64,000 bases of DNA from Margaritispora aquatica (Eukaryota; Ascomycota; Leotiomycetes; Helotiales; Discinellaceae), in assembly GCA_007644065.1 (NCBI GenBank), contig VJWN01000015.1, forward strand, positions 976,658 through 1,040,657, given 5' to 3'. Below are positions 1 through 10,722 of the stretch, piece by piece (the stretch's first letter is position 1; each line of letters starts with the position of its first letter). Under the pieces are notes generated by a model that worked only from the letters and a program-made list of their open reading frames with translations, ran no database searches and was not told the origin of the DNA. The position numbers were made by a program, and so were the translations under genes.

Positions 1-2
1 GT

Positions 3-1103
3 GCGACCTCATCGGGCTCAGCTGTATCCAGTGCAAGCTTTGCTAGCACTACCCCAATTGTGTCAACAAGCTCATCGGCACCTGCTGTCTCGAGCACATC
101 TTCTCCAAGCTCAATCATTCCGTCTTCGGGTTTATCGCTCCCGACCTCGCCATCGGCCCGTGACAGCACCACATCCTCGTCAAGCTCCACTACGGCCTCT
201 TCCAGCTCCTCTACTCCAAGCTCTTCGACACCCCTCGATGGTAGCATATCATCACCAGTTTTCAGTGCTGTCCCACTGAGTTCATCTACATCTGCCTCGA
301 GCTCTTCGATACCTGCTGATATCAGCACATCTGCTGCAAACCCAAGTGCAGCTCCTTCCAGCTTCTCAGCCTCGAGCTCTTTGTCACCTATTGACACTAG
401 CACAGCCGTGTCAAGCTCAAATGCTGCTTCCTCTAGCTCATCTCCTTCGAGCTCTTCACTACCTGTTGACATCAGCACAATCATACCAAACCTATATGCT
501 GCTCCTTCCAGTCCTCCGATTTCGAGCTCACCAAGCTCAAGTAAAAGCGACATTCCATGCACTACCCCTACAATCACCAGTATCATTACCATATCTGTTA
601 CAACAATGGCAGCAACGAGCACAAACTTGGTACCTATTGTTGACTCTATAGTAAACTCGGCAGCAACCCTTGTTACTGTATTCAGCACCACAACTAGCAC
701 CATCTACCCACCAGCCTATACAACCACAGGCTATCCTTGCTACAACATCCAGAAATACAATGGCCCAACATACGGCGACTCACATGCCTCCGTTAATCTT
801 CAGCAAACAAACTCCTTATATGGCCTACGCACGCCTGAAGGAGCCAGCACACAAAGCTGTTGTGAGCTATGTTTCTTTGGTCTTCAAAACTGCATTAACG
901 CATACTGGTACAGCTATCAGGGCTGCGTTATTAGTCAGGCTCTCAATAATTCGGATGGTACAGGTCAGGGCATTTCTCAGACGTGTCCGGTTGGTGTCTT
1001 CGATGGATTGATGTATGGCAATGATCAGGCGCCCGCTTATGGGTCAACTGGCAATATTGCTGGGCCTTGTGGGCAGACGTATAATAATTGGTGGCAGACA
1101 TAA
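3..1103 (+). CDS. Ser/Thr-rich cell-surface protein with C-terminal apple/PAN-like Cys module (5' partial)
   Basis: The frame is open to the window edge, so the N-terminus lies upstream; it ends with TAA at 1101-1103. The first ~200 visible residues are almost entirely Ser, Thr, Ala and Pro, with imperfect repeats of the type SSSSxPxDIST. This is typical of heavily O-glycosylated, wall-spanning stalks in fungal surface proteins. The last ~115 residues are a compact Cys-rich module starting near CYNIQKYNG, with a CCELC motif, an NCxxAYWYSYxGC motif and a closing GPCG. The Cys spacing resembles fungal apple/PAN-like domains, which bind carbohydrate or protein ligands. Inference: a secreted or wall-anchored adhesin or sensor. 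No C-terminal GPI-type hydrophobic tail is visible, so it is probably wall-trapped or secreted. An upstream signal peptide cannot be seen. Confidence 0.75.
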   Translation, partial: ATSSGSAVSSASFASTTPIVSTSSSAPAVSSTSSPSSIIPSSGLSLPTSPSARDSTTSSSSSTTASSSSSTPSSSTPLDGSISSPVFSAVPLSSSTSASSSSIPADISTSAANPSAAPSSFSASSSLSPIDTSTAVSSSNAASSSSSPSSSSLPVDISTIIPNLYAAPSSPPISSSPSSSKSDIPCTTPTITSIITISVTTMAATSTNLVPIVDSIVNSAATLVTVFSTTTSTIYPPAYTTTGYPCYNIQKYNGPTYGDSHASVNLQQTNSLYGLRTPEGASTQSCCELCFFGLQNCINAYWYSYQGCVISQALNNSDGTGQGISQTCPVGVFDGLMYGNDQAPAYGSTGNIAGPCGQTYNNWWQT

Positions 1104-1426
1104 TGCTGCAATGGGGTTTTCGATGATTTTATTATGAATTTGAATGATTTTATGGGATTGAAGGGATGATGGGCTTGGTGTTTGAATATATGATTTTTCT
1201 TCTGATACCCTGCTACTAGGGTCGATAAGCAATGCTTGATTCAATTTTTAAAAGAATCGTTCCTTTACTCTTCTCTGGAGCCTATGTGTTGTTGCTCTAT
1301 AGAGAATCTTTCCCTAGAACGTCATTATACAAGATTTGTCACATTCTCGAATCCTCTTTATGATTTTTACGCTTGATGCATTGCTGTTTGACAAAATATG
1401 CATCTCTCTTGCATCTTAATCTCATT
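1104..1426. other. 3'-3' intergenic region
   Basis: Convergent ends of the surface-protein gene and the succinate-semialdehyde dehydrogenase gene. The stretch is AT-rich with no coding frame worth keeping. Presumably both 3'UTRs lie here. Confidence 0.6.
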
Positions 1427-3342
1427 TTATACCGCGATATTGATGAACATTGACTTGACCGCCAGATACTCATAGATGCCTTGTCGTCCGCCCTCACGAC
1501 CATAGCCGCTCTGCTTCACACCTCCAAAGGGATTCTCGCACGCACTCAACAATCCAATATTGACACCAACCATGCCCACTTCCAACGCTTCGGTTACTCT
1601 CCATGATCGGGCAATATTCTCGGTACAGATAAACCCTCCTAATCCAACTTCGCAATCATTCGCTAACTCAATCGCCTCTTCCTCAGTATCAAACCTATAT
1701 AGCCCAACCACAGGAGCGAATGTCTCCTCGCGAGTTGTGATCATGTCCTTGCTCATATTGGTAATTACAGTTGGCTGCAGGAAATACCCCTTTCCCTCGA
1801 TTGGTTTCCCACCAAGGATAACTTGCCCGCCGTATTTCTTCGCATCTGCCCTCAATCAGCACATCTTGCCTCGCATACACTCAAACAAACAAACAGAAAA
1901 TAAATGAACATACCATCAATATGCATCATTGCCTTCGCCACCGCCCTCTCATGTGTCATCGGTCCAACAAACACCCCTTCCTCAGTACCCTTTCCAACCT
2001 TCAGCCCCTCAATCCTCTTCACCAACGCCTTCGCAAAATCCTCATAGATCCCGCTCTGCACCAGGATCCGATTAGCAGTCACGCATGTCTGTCCCGAATT
2101 CCTAAACTTTGCCATAATGCACGCCTCCACCGCCGTCTCCACCTTCGCGTCCTCAAACACGATGAACGGACTATTTCCCCCCAATTCTAACGACAACTTC
2201 TTCACGCTCCCCGCACACTGCGCCGCTAACATCCGTCCCACCCTCGTGCTCCCCGTAAACGAAACCTTCTTCACCAGCGGATTCGAACACAGCTCCTCTC
2301 CTACCTCCGCTACGCGATCTAGCGTTGTGATCACATTGATGCTTCCTTTAGGCAAGCCGGCTTCTTGCGCCAGCACGGCCTGCGCGAGACATGACAGCGG
2401 TGTCTCCCCGGCGGGTTTCCAGACTGTGGTACACCCTGCTGCGAGCGCCGCTCCGACTTTGCGCGTTATCATCGCGATGGGAAAGTTCCATGGTGCGAGG
2501 CAGGCGGCTACGCCGAGCGGTTGGTGGAAGGTTAGGATGCGTTGGGAGGGGTTTGCTGTGGGTATTGTCTCGCCGTGGGTTCGTTCTGCTTCGCCTGCGA
2601 ACCATTCCAGGAAGGAGGCTGCGTACTGAGGAGTTCATCAGTGTCAGACTTGTGGTTGTGACTGAGTGAGAGAATGTGGAAGAAAACGAGATCAAAGTGT
2701 GGCTTGAAGCGAGTGCTTTTCTGAAAGAGGATTATAGACTGATGCAGGTTTTGGAGTTGGACTAGCAATGGGAGCATATACCATGACTTCGCCTTTCGCT
2801 TCTGCAAGTGTCTTTCCATTCTCGAGTGTGAGGATCAGAGCTAGGTCGTCGATGTGAGCGAGGCAGAGGTCGTTCCATCGTCTAAGCATCTGTTTTTCGT
2901 CAGCTTGTTTCGATTCGACTCTCGCTTACTCAATGTGCGTTGCTCTCAAAATCTACACCATTCGTTGTACAGATTCCCTTTTTTTTTTTTTTTTTAGATT
3001 GCTTCCTCCGATGTCTTCTCTTCACTTCCTCAAACAAATCCCCAACTCTAACTACGAAGCGAGAAAAGCAAACTCCTGTTATTGAATACATACCCTCGCT
3101 CTCTCCCTCCCCGTCGTCTTCCTAAACGTCTTGAACGCCTCACTCGCAGCTTCCACAGCAAGTGTCGCATCCTCCCTTCCCATCTCCGGCACTGTCGCAA
3201 TCGTGTCCTGCGTTGCGGGATCCAGGACGTCAAATGTTTGGCCTGATTTAGCTGCTATCCATTCCCCGTTTATGTAGCCGCGCTGTTGGAAAAGGTTGGG
3301 GCGCTTGAGGGAGGCGAGCGTGGGTGGTGGTTGTGGTGCCAT
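1427..3342 (-). CDS. NAD(P)+-dependent succinate-semialdehyde dehydrogenase (aldehyde dehydrogenase superfamily)
   Basis: Four exons, 3342-3094, 2889-2782, 2625-1914 and 1845-1427, keep phase and give 495 residues, the usual length for this family. It oxidises succinate semialdehyde to succinate, the last step of the GABA shunt and of 4-hydroxybutyrate catabolism. Visible signatures are the NAD-site APWNFP, the Rossmann FTGSTRVG, the general base Glu266 in LELGGN and the nucleophile Cys300 in GQTCVTANR. The C-terminal NPFGGVKQSGYGREGG is typical of the SSADH subgroup. No mitochondrial presequence is evident, so it is probably cytosolic. Intron 1 carries a 17-base T run on the plus strand. It sits in the same orientation as the neighbouring alcohol dehydrogenase, 560 bp away, and its promoter has two TGCGGGG motifs. 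Substrate is inferred from family and context; another short-chain semialdehyde is possible. Confidence 0.92.
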
Positions 3343-3902
3343 GATGGTGAGCTTTATGTGTAGTGGTTGTCTTTGGATGGTATTTTTTGGTACTATGGTG
3401 AAGATATATTGAGAACCGAGCTTTCGAGAGAAGTGTTCGATGTTGTGATGTTCTTTGTTGACTTTAGTGGTTGGAAGTCAAGTCATAAGAGGAGCACCTT
3501 TTCCCATGACAAAGAGCTGTCTCGTCACAATGGGGCTTAGATACCCTTGTGCATGCTTAGCTCCATGTGGGGTGGCATTTCCTGTCATCTTGTCCCCCTG
3601 AATTCAATCCATTCCGCGTGTCGATCACTTCGTGCGGGGAAATGGAGATGCGGGGTGATGTGTGCATGGTAGAATACCCTGAAGATGATACTGTTGTTAT
3701 TACCGGCTGGGTCTAATGTTGCTATGGAAATTACTCTAAATAAATCATCTCATGGAGTTCATCAAGCGTTGGTAGATATTAGCATTCTTCGCTTTGAAAA
3801 CAGAGTCGAGTGAGGTGAGATCAGTAATTAAAGTCATGATCGCTTAAAAGGTCAATTTGAATAGCTACAACCAAGTCATTCAAACTAGTTCAACATCCAA
3901 AT
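3343..3902. promoter_or_regulatory. Promoter region of the SSADH gene with two CreA-like sites
   Basis: No gene is seen. TGCGGGG occurs at 3633-3639 and again at 3649-3655, 16 bp apart, a pairing typical of functional CreA sites (consensus SYGGRG, matched by GCGGGG). An AACCGAG string lies near 3412. The 3' end of the alcohol dehydrogenase gene abuts at 3903. Confidence 0.5.
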
Positions 3903-5247
3903 CTAAGAATCGTGCTCAGGTACAAAGACAACCTTCTGTACTTGCATGTTGTTGAATATCTCATATCCCTCCAGAGCCTGGCTCATAGGCATGAATTTGT
4001 CCGTCATGAAGCTGTGATGATTAGCGAGCTTCCAGTCACTACCATCAGGGTACTCACTCAAGCAAGTGCTGCTTCTTCTTTAGCATTTCTAGTGCTTCGG
4101 GGAAGATGCCTGGGAGTTGTAAGTCAGCTTTATCCACTCTGGCCGGAAATTGGAGGACAACGTACTTCGAACTGGGCATCGTCCCATCTGTATCCTCAAG
4201 TTCTTGCCATAAGCTTGATTGCCGGTCCAAGGAATGGCCTCATTGTGAACACCGAAGCTGGAAATAACACCCCATGGTCTCAAGAGATCAAAACCAGTCT
4301 TCAATGCATCAGCATGACCAACACCTTCAATCACCATATCAGCTCCCCGACCTTCCGTAAGCTCCTTAACTCTCGCTTCGAGACCTGTATCGTGTCAGTC
4401 TAGAAATACCAACACTCAAAACCTAGAAGCAACACCCACCAGCACGATCCTTCTGATCATTCCACGGCTCCGCACCCAATGTCTTCGCTAGCGCCAATCG
4501 ACTCTCAACTCGATCAACAGCCAACACAATCCTAGGCTTATACTCCAGCGCATTAATCAACGCACACAATCCCACAGGTCCACACCCAATCAGCACTACA
4601 ACACTTTGGCGAATCGTATCCTCATCTAGCCCTTTAAAGGCATTCTGGGCTGCAAAAAACCCAGTAGGGAAGATGTCGGCCATCAGCACCAATTTCTTCT
4701 CGTCGATACCCTCGGGCGCCTTGACGGCTGTTGCGTCCGCAAGAGGCACACGCATGTACTCTGCCTGTCCGCCGTCGAGCAACGGACACCCGAACAGCAG
4801 GCACTTGGAGCATCTCGATGAGTAGCCCCGTACGCAGTAGAAGCATTCCCCGCAGGATACGGTGAACGGCATCACGACTAAGTCGCCGACCTTGTGGACT
4901 TTGATTGCGGAGCCGACTTCAGACACTGTGCCTGTTGTTTCGTGGCCCTGAGGCTGTCAGATTTGTCTCCCGATTTGCATTTGATATTGCTTCTTACCAT
5001 GATAAAATCAGTCTTGCTTGGTTGGTGGCCACGGAAGACGTGGAGTTCACTTGAAGAGAGTCAATCATCTGATATCGTGACATAGAAGTGGGAGCACCTC
5101 TCACCTGCCGCAAAGAGCAGAGTAGCGGACCTTGATGATGATATCCGTATCATCTACAATCTTCGGAATCGGTCTATCCTCAATCTCAACCTTCAGCGTC
5201 CCCTTGAACACAACGGCTTTCATGGTATCTTTCGGCATCTTGGCCAT
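3903..5247 (-). CDS. Zinc-containing alcohol dehydrogenase, MDR superfamily (candidate 4-hydroxybutyrate dehydrogenase)
   Basis: Six exons, 5247-5105, 5049-4998, 4947-4440, 4384-4166, 4109-4058 and 4011-3903, all phase-consistent, give 360 residues. Catalytic-zinc ligands are Cys46 (SALCGSE) and His67-Glu68 (GHETTG). Structural-zinc cysteines are 97, 100, 103 and 111 (CGECFYC then x7 then C). A GCGPVGLCAL Rossmann loop follows. The protein belongs to the zinc-dependent medium-chain dehydrogenases near the formaldehyde/threonine dehydrogenase branch, which oxidise alcohols with NAD(P)+. Between an SSADH and a lactone hydrolase, the economical inference is oxidation of 4-hydroxybutyrate to succinate semialdehyde. 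The bacterial counterpart AttL/BlcB is, as I recall, an iron-type ADH, so this would be a functional replacement and not an orthologue. It is divergent from the lactonase gene on an 818-bp shared promoter. Substrate is not proven. Confidence 0.9.
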
Positions 5248-6065
5248 TCTACTCTTCAAATTCTCGGTATTTTCGAAATAATCAACAGGTCGTTTGATAT
5301 TTAGAAATAGCGGTTTGTTGTATATTCTAGAGTGAAATCAAAAAGAGAGAGTATTTCAAAACGAACTAGAATTGTGAGATAGGATGAATGCAAACCAAAG
5401 CAATGCAAATCATCTCGGCTCCCCTCTCCTTACCAGAACGAGGCACAACCGACAACGCCGAAGGTAATGCGGGGTCGTCTAGTCAGGATTCGGTTGTGGA
5501 GCCACGATAAACGACAAGCAAAAGCAAGGGCCTGAATGCGCCACTTGCGAGCTGCACTTTTATCCCCGAACATTCTTATTCCCCACGCCTTACCCGAACT
5601 CGCTTAGAGCCCCTTTCTCGTGTTTGTGGATCGACATCGACGACCACTCTTCTCCTTTGACGGAAATACTTCCTCGATCATTCCCCATGCTCGCCATGCT
5701 GACTATTTTGGAGCTATGGCGACCCCGCATATACCTGAAAGGCTCGATTGCAGGTTTTGGCATCTTGCGGGGAAATGGAAGTGGATGCGCTTGCTGAGAA
5801 ATAGGTGACGAGTGCCCTAGACATGACCAGCGTCATGCGGGGTGAGTTGACAATCAAGAGATTTTGGTCTTCTATTAAAGCTTTAATTGACGAATGAAAG
5901 AATGGGCTTTGGGGCTGAAATCTAGGGTTTATGGTAGCTTAGGTCGTATTCCTGCTTCTATCTTGAATCGAGTTCTTCTGTCCATCTCCTTTACTTTCCA
6001 TCCTACACTGAACGGACGTAGACAACAAACAAGAAACCTACAAGAACACACCCATCATCACCAAA
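5248..6065. promoter_or_regulatory. Bidirectional promoter between alcohol dehydrogenase and lactonase genes
   Basis: No convincing coding region. Four CreA-like TGCGGGG sites are present: 5468-5474, 5723-5729 (reverse), 5766-5772 and 5836-5842. The site at 5766 is followed by AAATGGA, the same context as the site at 3633 in the SSADH promoter. A perfect 9-bp inverted repeat, CACAACCGA (5444-5452) and TCGGTTGTG (5490-5498), flanks the first of them and could be an operator for a pathway regulator. Confidence 0.5.
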
Positions 6066-7245
6066 ATGGCAGCAATGCAAAAAGCCCTCGACTCCGGCGC
6101 CGTTCCCTCACATATCTCCAACGTCTGCCCAGCAGGCACAAAAGCCTACCTCCTCGAAGTGGGCTGGCTAGAATGCGACGAAGGTTTCGTCGTTCGCGGC
6201 GGTAACACCTCGCTCAAGTCCAGCGAAGACAAATCTTTCGTCAACAAACGCCGCGAGCTACCCATGTACTGTGTGCTGATCGACCATCCCCACGAGGGCT
6301 GCATCTTGTGGGAGACGGGCTGTGGAAAGGACTATCCGGAGGTTTGGGGACCCCAGGTAGCGGATGTTTTCTCCAGAGTCAAGTATGAGCCGAGACATGA
6401 GTTGAAGGCGGCGATTGAGGCAACGGGGCATAAGTTGGAGGATGTGAAGAAGATGTGAGTTTTTGTGATTGGGGGAGAAGGGGTCCCGGGTTGGCGCGGG
6501 GGTGGACATATGAGGGACTGGACTGACAGTTTGGCAGTATCCTGGGACATATGCATCTTGATCATGCAGGTGGATTGGACCAGTTCCTGGACAGAAAAGA
6601 TATTGAGATCTGGGTCCATGACAAGGAGTTGAGATCCGCTTTCTGGTCTGTCGCTACAGGTGCAGATGTCGGTGTATATCTACAGCACTACATGAATGCG
6701 GGTCTTCCACTATTTTGCTGTTGTGTATGTACTGACGACAAATAGCTTTCTTTGAACTGGAAGACGTTTGATGAGCGAACGATGGACTTTTGCCAAGGCA
6801 TCACACTGCATCATCTTCCTGGACACACGGATGGTTTGTTCGCCCCGAGTAGTAGCGAAAAATTGCAGAGCTAACGCTGGGGTAGGTCTAGTTGGTATGC
6901 AACTCAATTTGCCGAATAGTGGTACCTTTTTCTTCATCAGTGATCATTGTCACGTCATCGAGAACGTACATCCTCCTCACAACCCTTGACCCAGAGTCTT
7001 GACTGACAAAATACCAGTGGCGTGACGGAATTCCACAAGGTTGGCTGGCACGGTAAGCGAAACTACTCGATATTTTGATGTTAGAGGAGTAGTGACTGAC
7101 GGTGATTAGTGATCATCCCGCCTGGTTCCAAAGTACTCAACGCTTGAAGAGGCTCGAAGCCACGACGAGGGGAAGAGTCATTCCTGGACATGATAAGGAG
7201 ACTTTCTTGCAGCTTCAGAGTGAGATTAAGGATTATTTGAGTTAG
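6066..7245 (+). CDS. Metallo-beta-lactamase-fold lactone hydrolase (AttM/BlcC/AHL-lactonase-like)
   Basis: Proposed exons 6066-6454, 6538-6697, 6746-6833, 6886-6965, 7018-7052 and 7110-7245 give 295 residues. The metal-binding HxHxDH motif is HMHLDH at residues 134-139. HLPGHTDG and ISDHCH later supply the third-His and bridging-Asp positions, and GRVIPGHDKE the last His. WETGCGKDYP and LNWKTF are family hallmarks of the lactonase branch that opens gamma-butyrolactone and acyl-homoserine lactones. Exon 2 has no frame-keeping GT donor that spares the conserved VYLQHYM segment; a GC donor at 6698 (GC-AG, 48 nt, branch ACTGAC) restores family spacing. A GTATAT donor at 6674 also keeps frame but deletes that segment. 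With its ADH and SSADH neighbours the inferred substrate is gamma-butyrolactone; quorum-quenching or lactam hydrolysis are alternatives. Confidence 0.88.
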
Positions 7246-7411
7246 AGATGTGGAATTACGACTGTGGGATGTGTATAACTGTTCAATAATGTATGCGAGA
7301 ATGATCATAATACCGTGACTTATCACGATATTTTTTGACTGATTTGGAGGACTTTTGTTGGTCTTTGTTAAATAAAAAAGGTCCCAGTTTCCTTGCAGAT
7401 TTGTAGCTAAT

Positions 7412-8670
7412 TCAAATATCTCGATTACTATGTACAAATGGCCTGATACTCAAATCCTGTCTGCCCTCAAGACTGCTTTCACTGCGAGGTTCCACTTCTA
7501 CATTTACATCGTGCGAAGCAACGTCAACTGAAACAGTCATACTTTTCACGATACCACCCTTCCCAGGCCCACTACCCTTAACCAAGCCCTTCCCCGCCCA
7601 CGACGACACAGTCGACCTCTTATTACCCTCATTCCAATTCGCATCAGAGTCCCCGAGTTCAATAACACCACTCTCCCTCCTTGGCCACTTAGATCTCGAG
7701 CGCGGCGCAGCCGAATCAAACGTCCCAAAAGTATGCGATCTCGTTGTACGACCAAAATACGTTGACAACAAACCCGGCGCATAGCGTCTGAAAATCGGCT
7801 TCATCGCCGGCGCCGACACACAAGAGATACCCGTTGCGACCTCGAGGCCCGTCCAGATTGATACATCATAGAAATCCCACGTGATATCAGTGTCGGGTCC
7901 GTTGCCGGGCTGGAAGAGGGAAGACAGGCGTGCGAGCCGCACGATGGCGGCGATGACGGCTAGCCAGCTGAGAGTGATGATGGCGAAGAGGGCAAGTTTT
8001 TGCTTTTGTGCCATTTTTAGCGCCCAGATTCGTGGCACCACGAAGGCAATAAGCCAGCTGTCGGCAAGGATGTTGCTGATGCTGTTCGTGTAGAAGGCTG
8101 CAGTAGGATTGAGACACGTCGATGTGATGGCCCGGTTCCAGTAGCCTGCGATAGGGTGGCATTGGAATATGCTGAAGATGACGGTGGGGAGGGTGTAGAT
8201 GAATAGCATGGCAATTGTGAGGTAGATTATTCGTCTCGCAGATTCTTCGCTGAAGACGCGGAGGTAGAAGACGCATATGCTTGCTTTTGTCAAGGCAATG
8301 GTGAGTTGATAGATTATCAGGGATGCGTAGTCGATTTGGCGAGATGAGGTGAAGAATTCCAAAGGTACGTCGTAGACGTGGTGTCCTGAACCAAATTTGA
8401 TTGTGACGCAGGAACATATACAAAGGACGACAGATCCAAGCTATGGAACAATCAGTATATATTTGAGTAAGATAGAAGGCCTTTACATACCCATGAGATA
8501 GACAACAACGTGTCATCCCATCCCCAAGTCTTTAGGAGCCAAGCCCGACTCCATACCCTCGCCGCAAAAAATAGCGTCGCAAAGATTTCAGGAACCAAAT
8601 TACCAGCCAAGATCAGCGGAGCTCTGCTCTCACCTTGGAGCTTTAGCACGGTCGGTACAGTAGCATTCAT
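7412..8670 (-). CDS. Fungal rhodopsin-domain integral membrane protein (SAT5/PTH11-like family)
   Basis: Two exons, 8670-8491 and 8440-7412 (GTATGT donor, 50-nt intron), give 402 residues. Seven hydrophobic segments are visible, starting at ILAGNLVPEIFATLFF and ending near GISCVSAPAMKPIFR. Family hallmarks are a GWDD in the first loop, QIDYASLIIYQLTIALTKASI for a middle helix, and FQCHPIAGYWN in an outer loop. The C-terminal ~110 residues are hydrophilic, Ser-rich and likely cytosolic. Proteins of this family are predicted seven-helix membrane proteins, often annotated satratoxin-SC1-like or PTH11-like. Some act as GPCR-like sensors, most are uncharacterised. It converges tail-to-tail with the lactonase gene (166 bp), so it could belong to the same neighbourhood, but nothing in the sequence shows a role. 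Confidence 0.85.
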
Positions 8671-10157
8671 CGCAAACTCTGGTTCTCATTAAGAACTGAC
8701 ATTCATCCCAAAGTTCTATCAAGCTCAAAGGCTCGTCCCGAAGTGCAGCCCCCAAGCCTTAACATTCAAGACCACTTAACCCATGAAGTCGGAGGCGTTA
8801 GGAACCTCCTTCCAGAACGCATCACGTTCATGCAAGAAATTCCACGTTCAGGAACATAGAACCGATGGCATTCATGCGTAGTGGGGCTCGCTTAGGCCGG
8901 CAGTATACACCCAGCAAATAAAGTCTGTGTGATCGTGTCAGCCCTGTCAGGTTCGGAGGCTTCCTGGAACATTGCGGGGGACTTGTAGGGGTCGTGCAGT
9001 GCTTTACCGGGAAGTAATCCTCGTTGAAATGTGAGATACGCGTACGCAGTTGTCAAGTGCCGACCGAGTTGCTGTTAAGGCTATTTGCCTTTTTCGTTTC
9101 AGAATTCGAGTGGTAAGCACTTGTGATTTTCGCAAGCTTGTCCCAACATGGTGGTTTGAGTTTTTCTGGTTGTTTGGAGAAATTCCATCGCCATCGGGGC
9201 TTCAATCTAGTATGGATTAGCTATGATATCTATGTGTTTTTCTTCTTCTTATCTTTAAACTCATACTACTTACGAAATGATACATGGCGACCGAATTGGA
9301 TGTATTGCCTTGTCTAACAGAGAAAACCGAAGTTATTGCCTTCCGAAGAGCGTTGCACATGCTGGCAAATCCTGCTCTCTCAAAATGGATGGATGCATTT
9401 CCGCCTTCCTGAATGATCGAAACAATCCGCACACACAAAGTATACCTTTCGGCTTTGAACTTCTAGAGAAATTCTTTTCGTTACATGTGGTAGATCGCAG
9501 TCGGAACGTCTTTATCTTTTGAGTTCTTTCTTGTGAGTCGTGAGATTTCGTGATAGGAGCAAGTCGAGGGCGGATCTTTCTTTTCTGGAACCATGAAATT
9601 AATGGCAAGTGTACTTTTGTCAAGACACAAAATGTCTGAAAATGTCAACGTTCATGATAACTCGAGATATTCGTCGAGAGAGATTTGTTTATATGAGGGT
9701 AGAGGAGATAGGGTAGGTGAGAGAGTTGAGATGAAAGACGAGACGAATTTTAGCCTCGGCTCGGCTGTTACTTTAAGTGCCGAAATCACCCTTCCAAGGA
9801 ATAAAGGGGCTCGCTCGCTTATTCATGGAGGTGGACCAGATCACATCGGCCCTTCTATGTTCCCACCTGTTGTTCTTGAAGAGTATTCAACAAGAACGCG
9901 GCCCTCAATTACAGAGCAAAGAGCTTCAACTTACAGGCTTTTATGTCTATGTCTGACATCATCATGAAGGGTAATTAAGGTGTTCTTTGCTCCAGAGGTT
10001 TGCCGAAAGCATTGTCTTATATTGTATTTCATTGTAAAGTTAGGTTCATCTCGTTGTTACCTCTCTTTACAAAAGATATACCTGTATAAGAGTCGAGCAT
10101 TCCTTTGTTCAAAGGAAACATCAACCTCGTTTGTCAAAAGTGGATGGACGGTGCACC
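8671..10157. other. Intergenic region without supported gene
   Basis: Promoter region of the rhodopsin-domain gene plus AT-rich sequence. One TGCGGGG lies near 8975. A 124-codon frame (9593-9967) starts at an ATG but has no recognisable composition or motif and was not accepted. Confidence 0.5.
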
Positions 10158-10601
10158 ATGGCAAATTTTACTTTTCCAATTCCCCGCTACCCCGCATTTC
10201 ATATCACCTCGTCAGGCATATCCACCACATCCACCACAAACACCTACAAACTCGACTCATGCAAATCGGACCGACTCCCCTCAAGCCCTGGATGTGCTGT
10301 CAAGACCCTCATATCTCGCCCAAACTCTCCTCTAGCGCTCCCCATCATCGGCATCTCTACCCCAAGTCCCCCTCATTCCGCTGCCAAGAAGCGACAAACA
10401 CCTGGGAAAACTTCGGAACCCAAGACCTTAACAGAGAGTTTATGGCAGAGAATGATCACTAAAAGTGGACTAGAGAGTTCTTCGCTATCAAGCTTGTATG
10501 AACGGAGTTTAGACGACGGCGGGAAAGCTGGGGGAGGAGGAGAACCTACCATGGAGCACCCAGATCATGGCAAATTTTTCGAAATCAACGGCACTTCGTG
10601 A
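10158..10601 (+). CDS. Possible small disordered protein, unknown
   Basis: A 147-codon frame starts at an ATG in an ideal fungal context (CACCATGG). It is rich in Ser, Thr, Pro and Lys, with no signal peptide, membrane segment or recognisable domain. The segment around SAAKKRQTPGKTSEPKTL is basic and would suit a disordered nuclear or regulatory protein. It ends 121 bp before the start of the carboxylesterase gene on the same strand, so it could also be part of that gene's long leader. I do not recognise it; the call rests only on start context and frame length. Confidence 0.33.
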   Translation: MANFTFPIPRYPAFHITSSGISTTSTTNTYKLDSCKSDRLPSSPGCAVKTLISRPNSPLALPIIGISTPSPPHSAAKKRQTPGKTSEPKTLTESLWQRMITKSGLESSSLSSLYERSLDDGGKAGGGGEPTMEHPDHGKFFEINGTS

Positions 10602-10722
10602 TGACAAAACGGAGCATCATGATGTAAACACGCATGATTTCGGGCCTTTTACACTGATCTCGACGTCTTCAAAAGCTGGTCAAATTCACCCCGAGAAGGA
10701 TGCTTGGAAGGTATCGCCAAAG

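Noticed and set aside
3903..5247. Reading the alcohol dehydrogenase as an iron-type enzyme like bacterial BlcB
   Set aside because: The zinc ligands Cys46, His67, Glu68 and the four structural Cys are all present; it is an MDR zinc enzyme.
6066..7245. Calling the lactonase a quorum-quenching AHL lactonase
   Set aside because: The fold and motif fit, but the neighbouring ADH and SSADH argue for a metabolic lactone; the substrate cannot be decided from sequence.
7887..8516. 209-codon minus-strand frame
   Set aside because: Shadow of the rhodopsin-domain gene in another frame; Cys/His/Arg-rich nonsense.
9593..9967. 124-codon plus-strand frame starting at an ATG
   Set aside because: No domain, no splice context, composition like the surrounding non-coding DNA.
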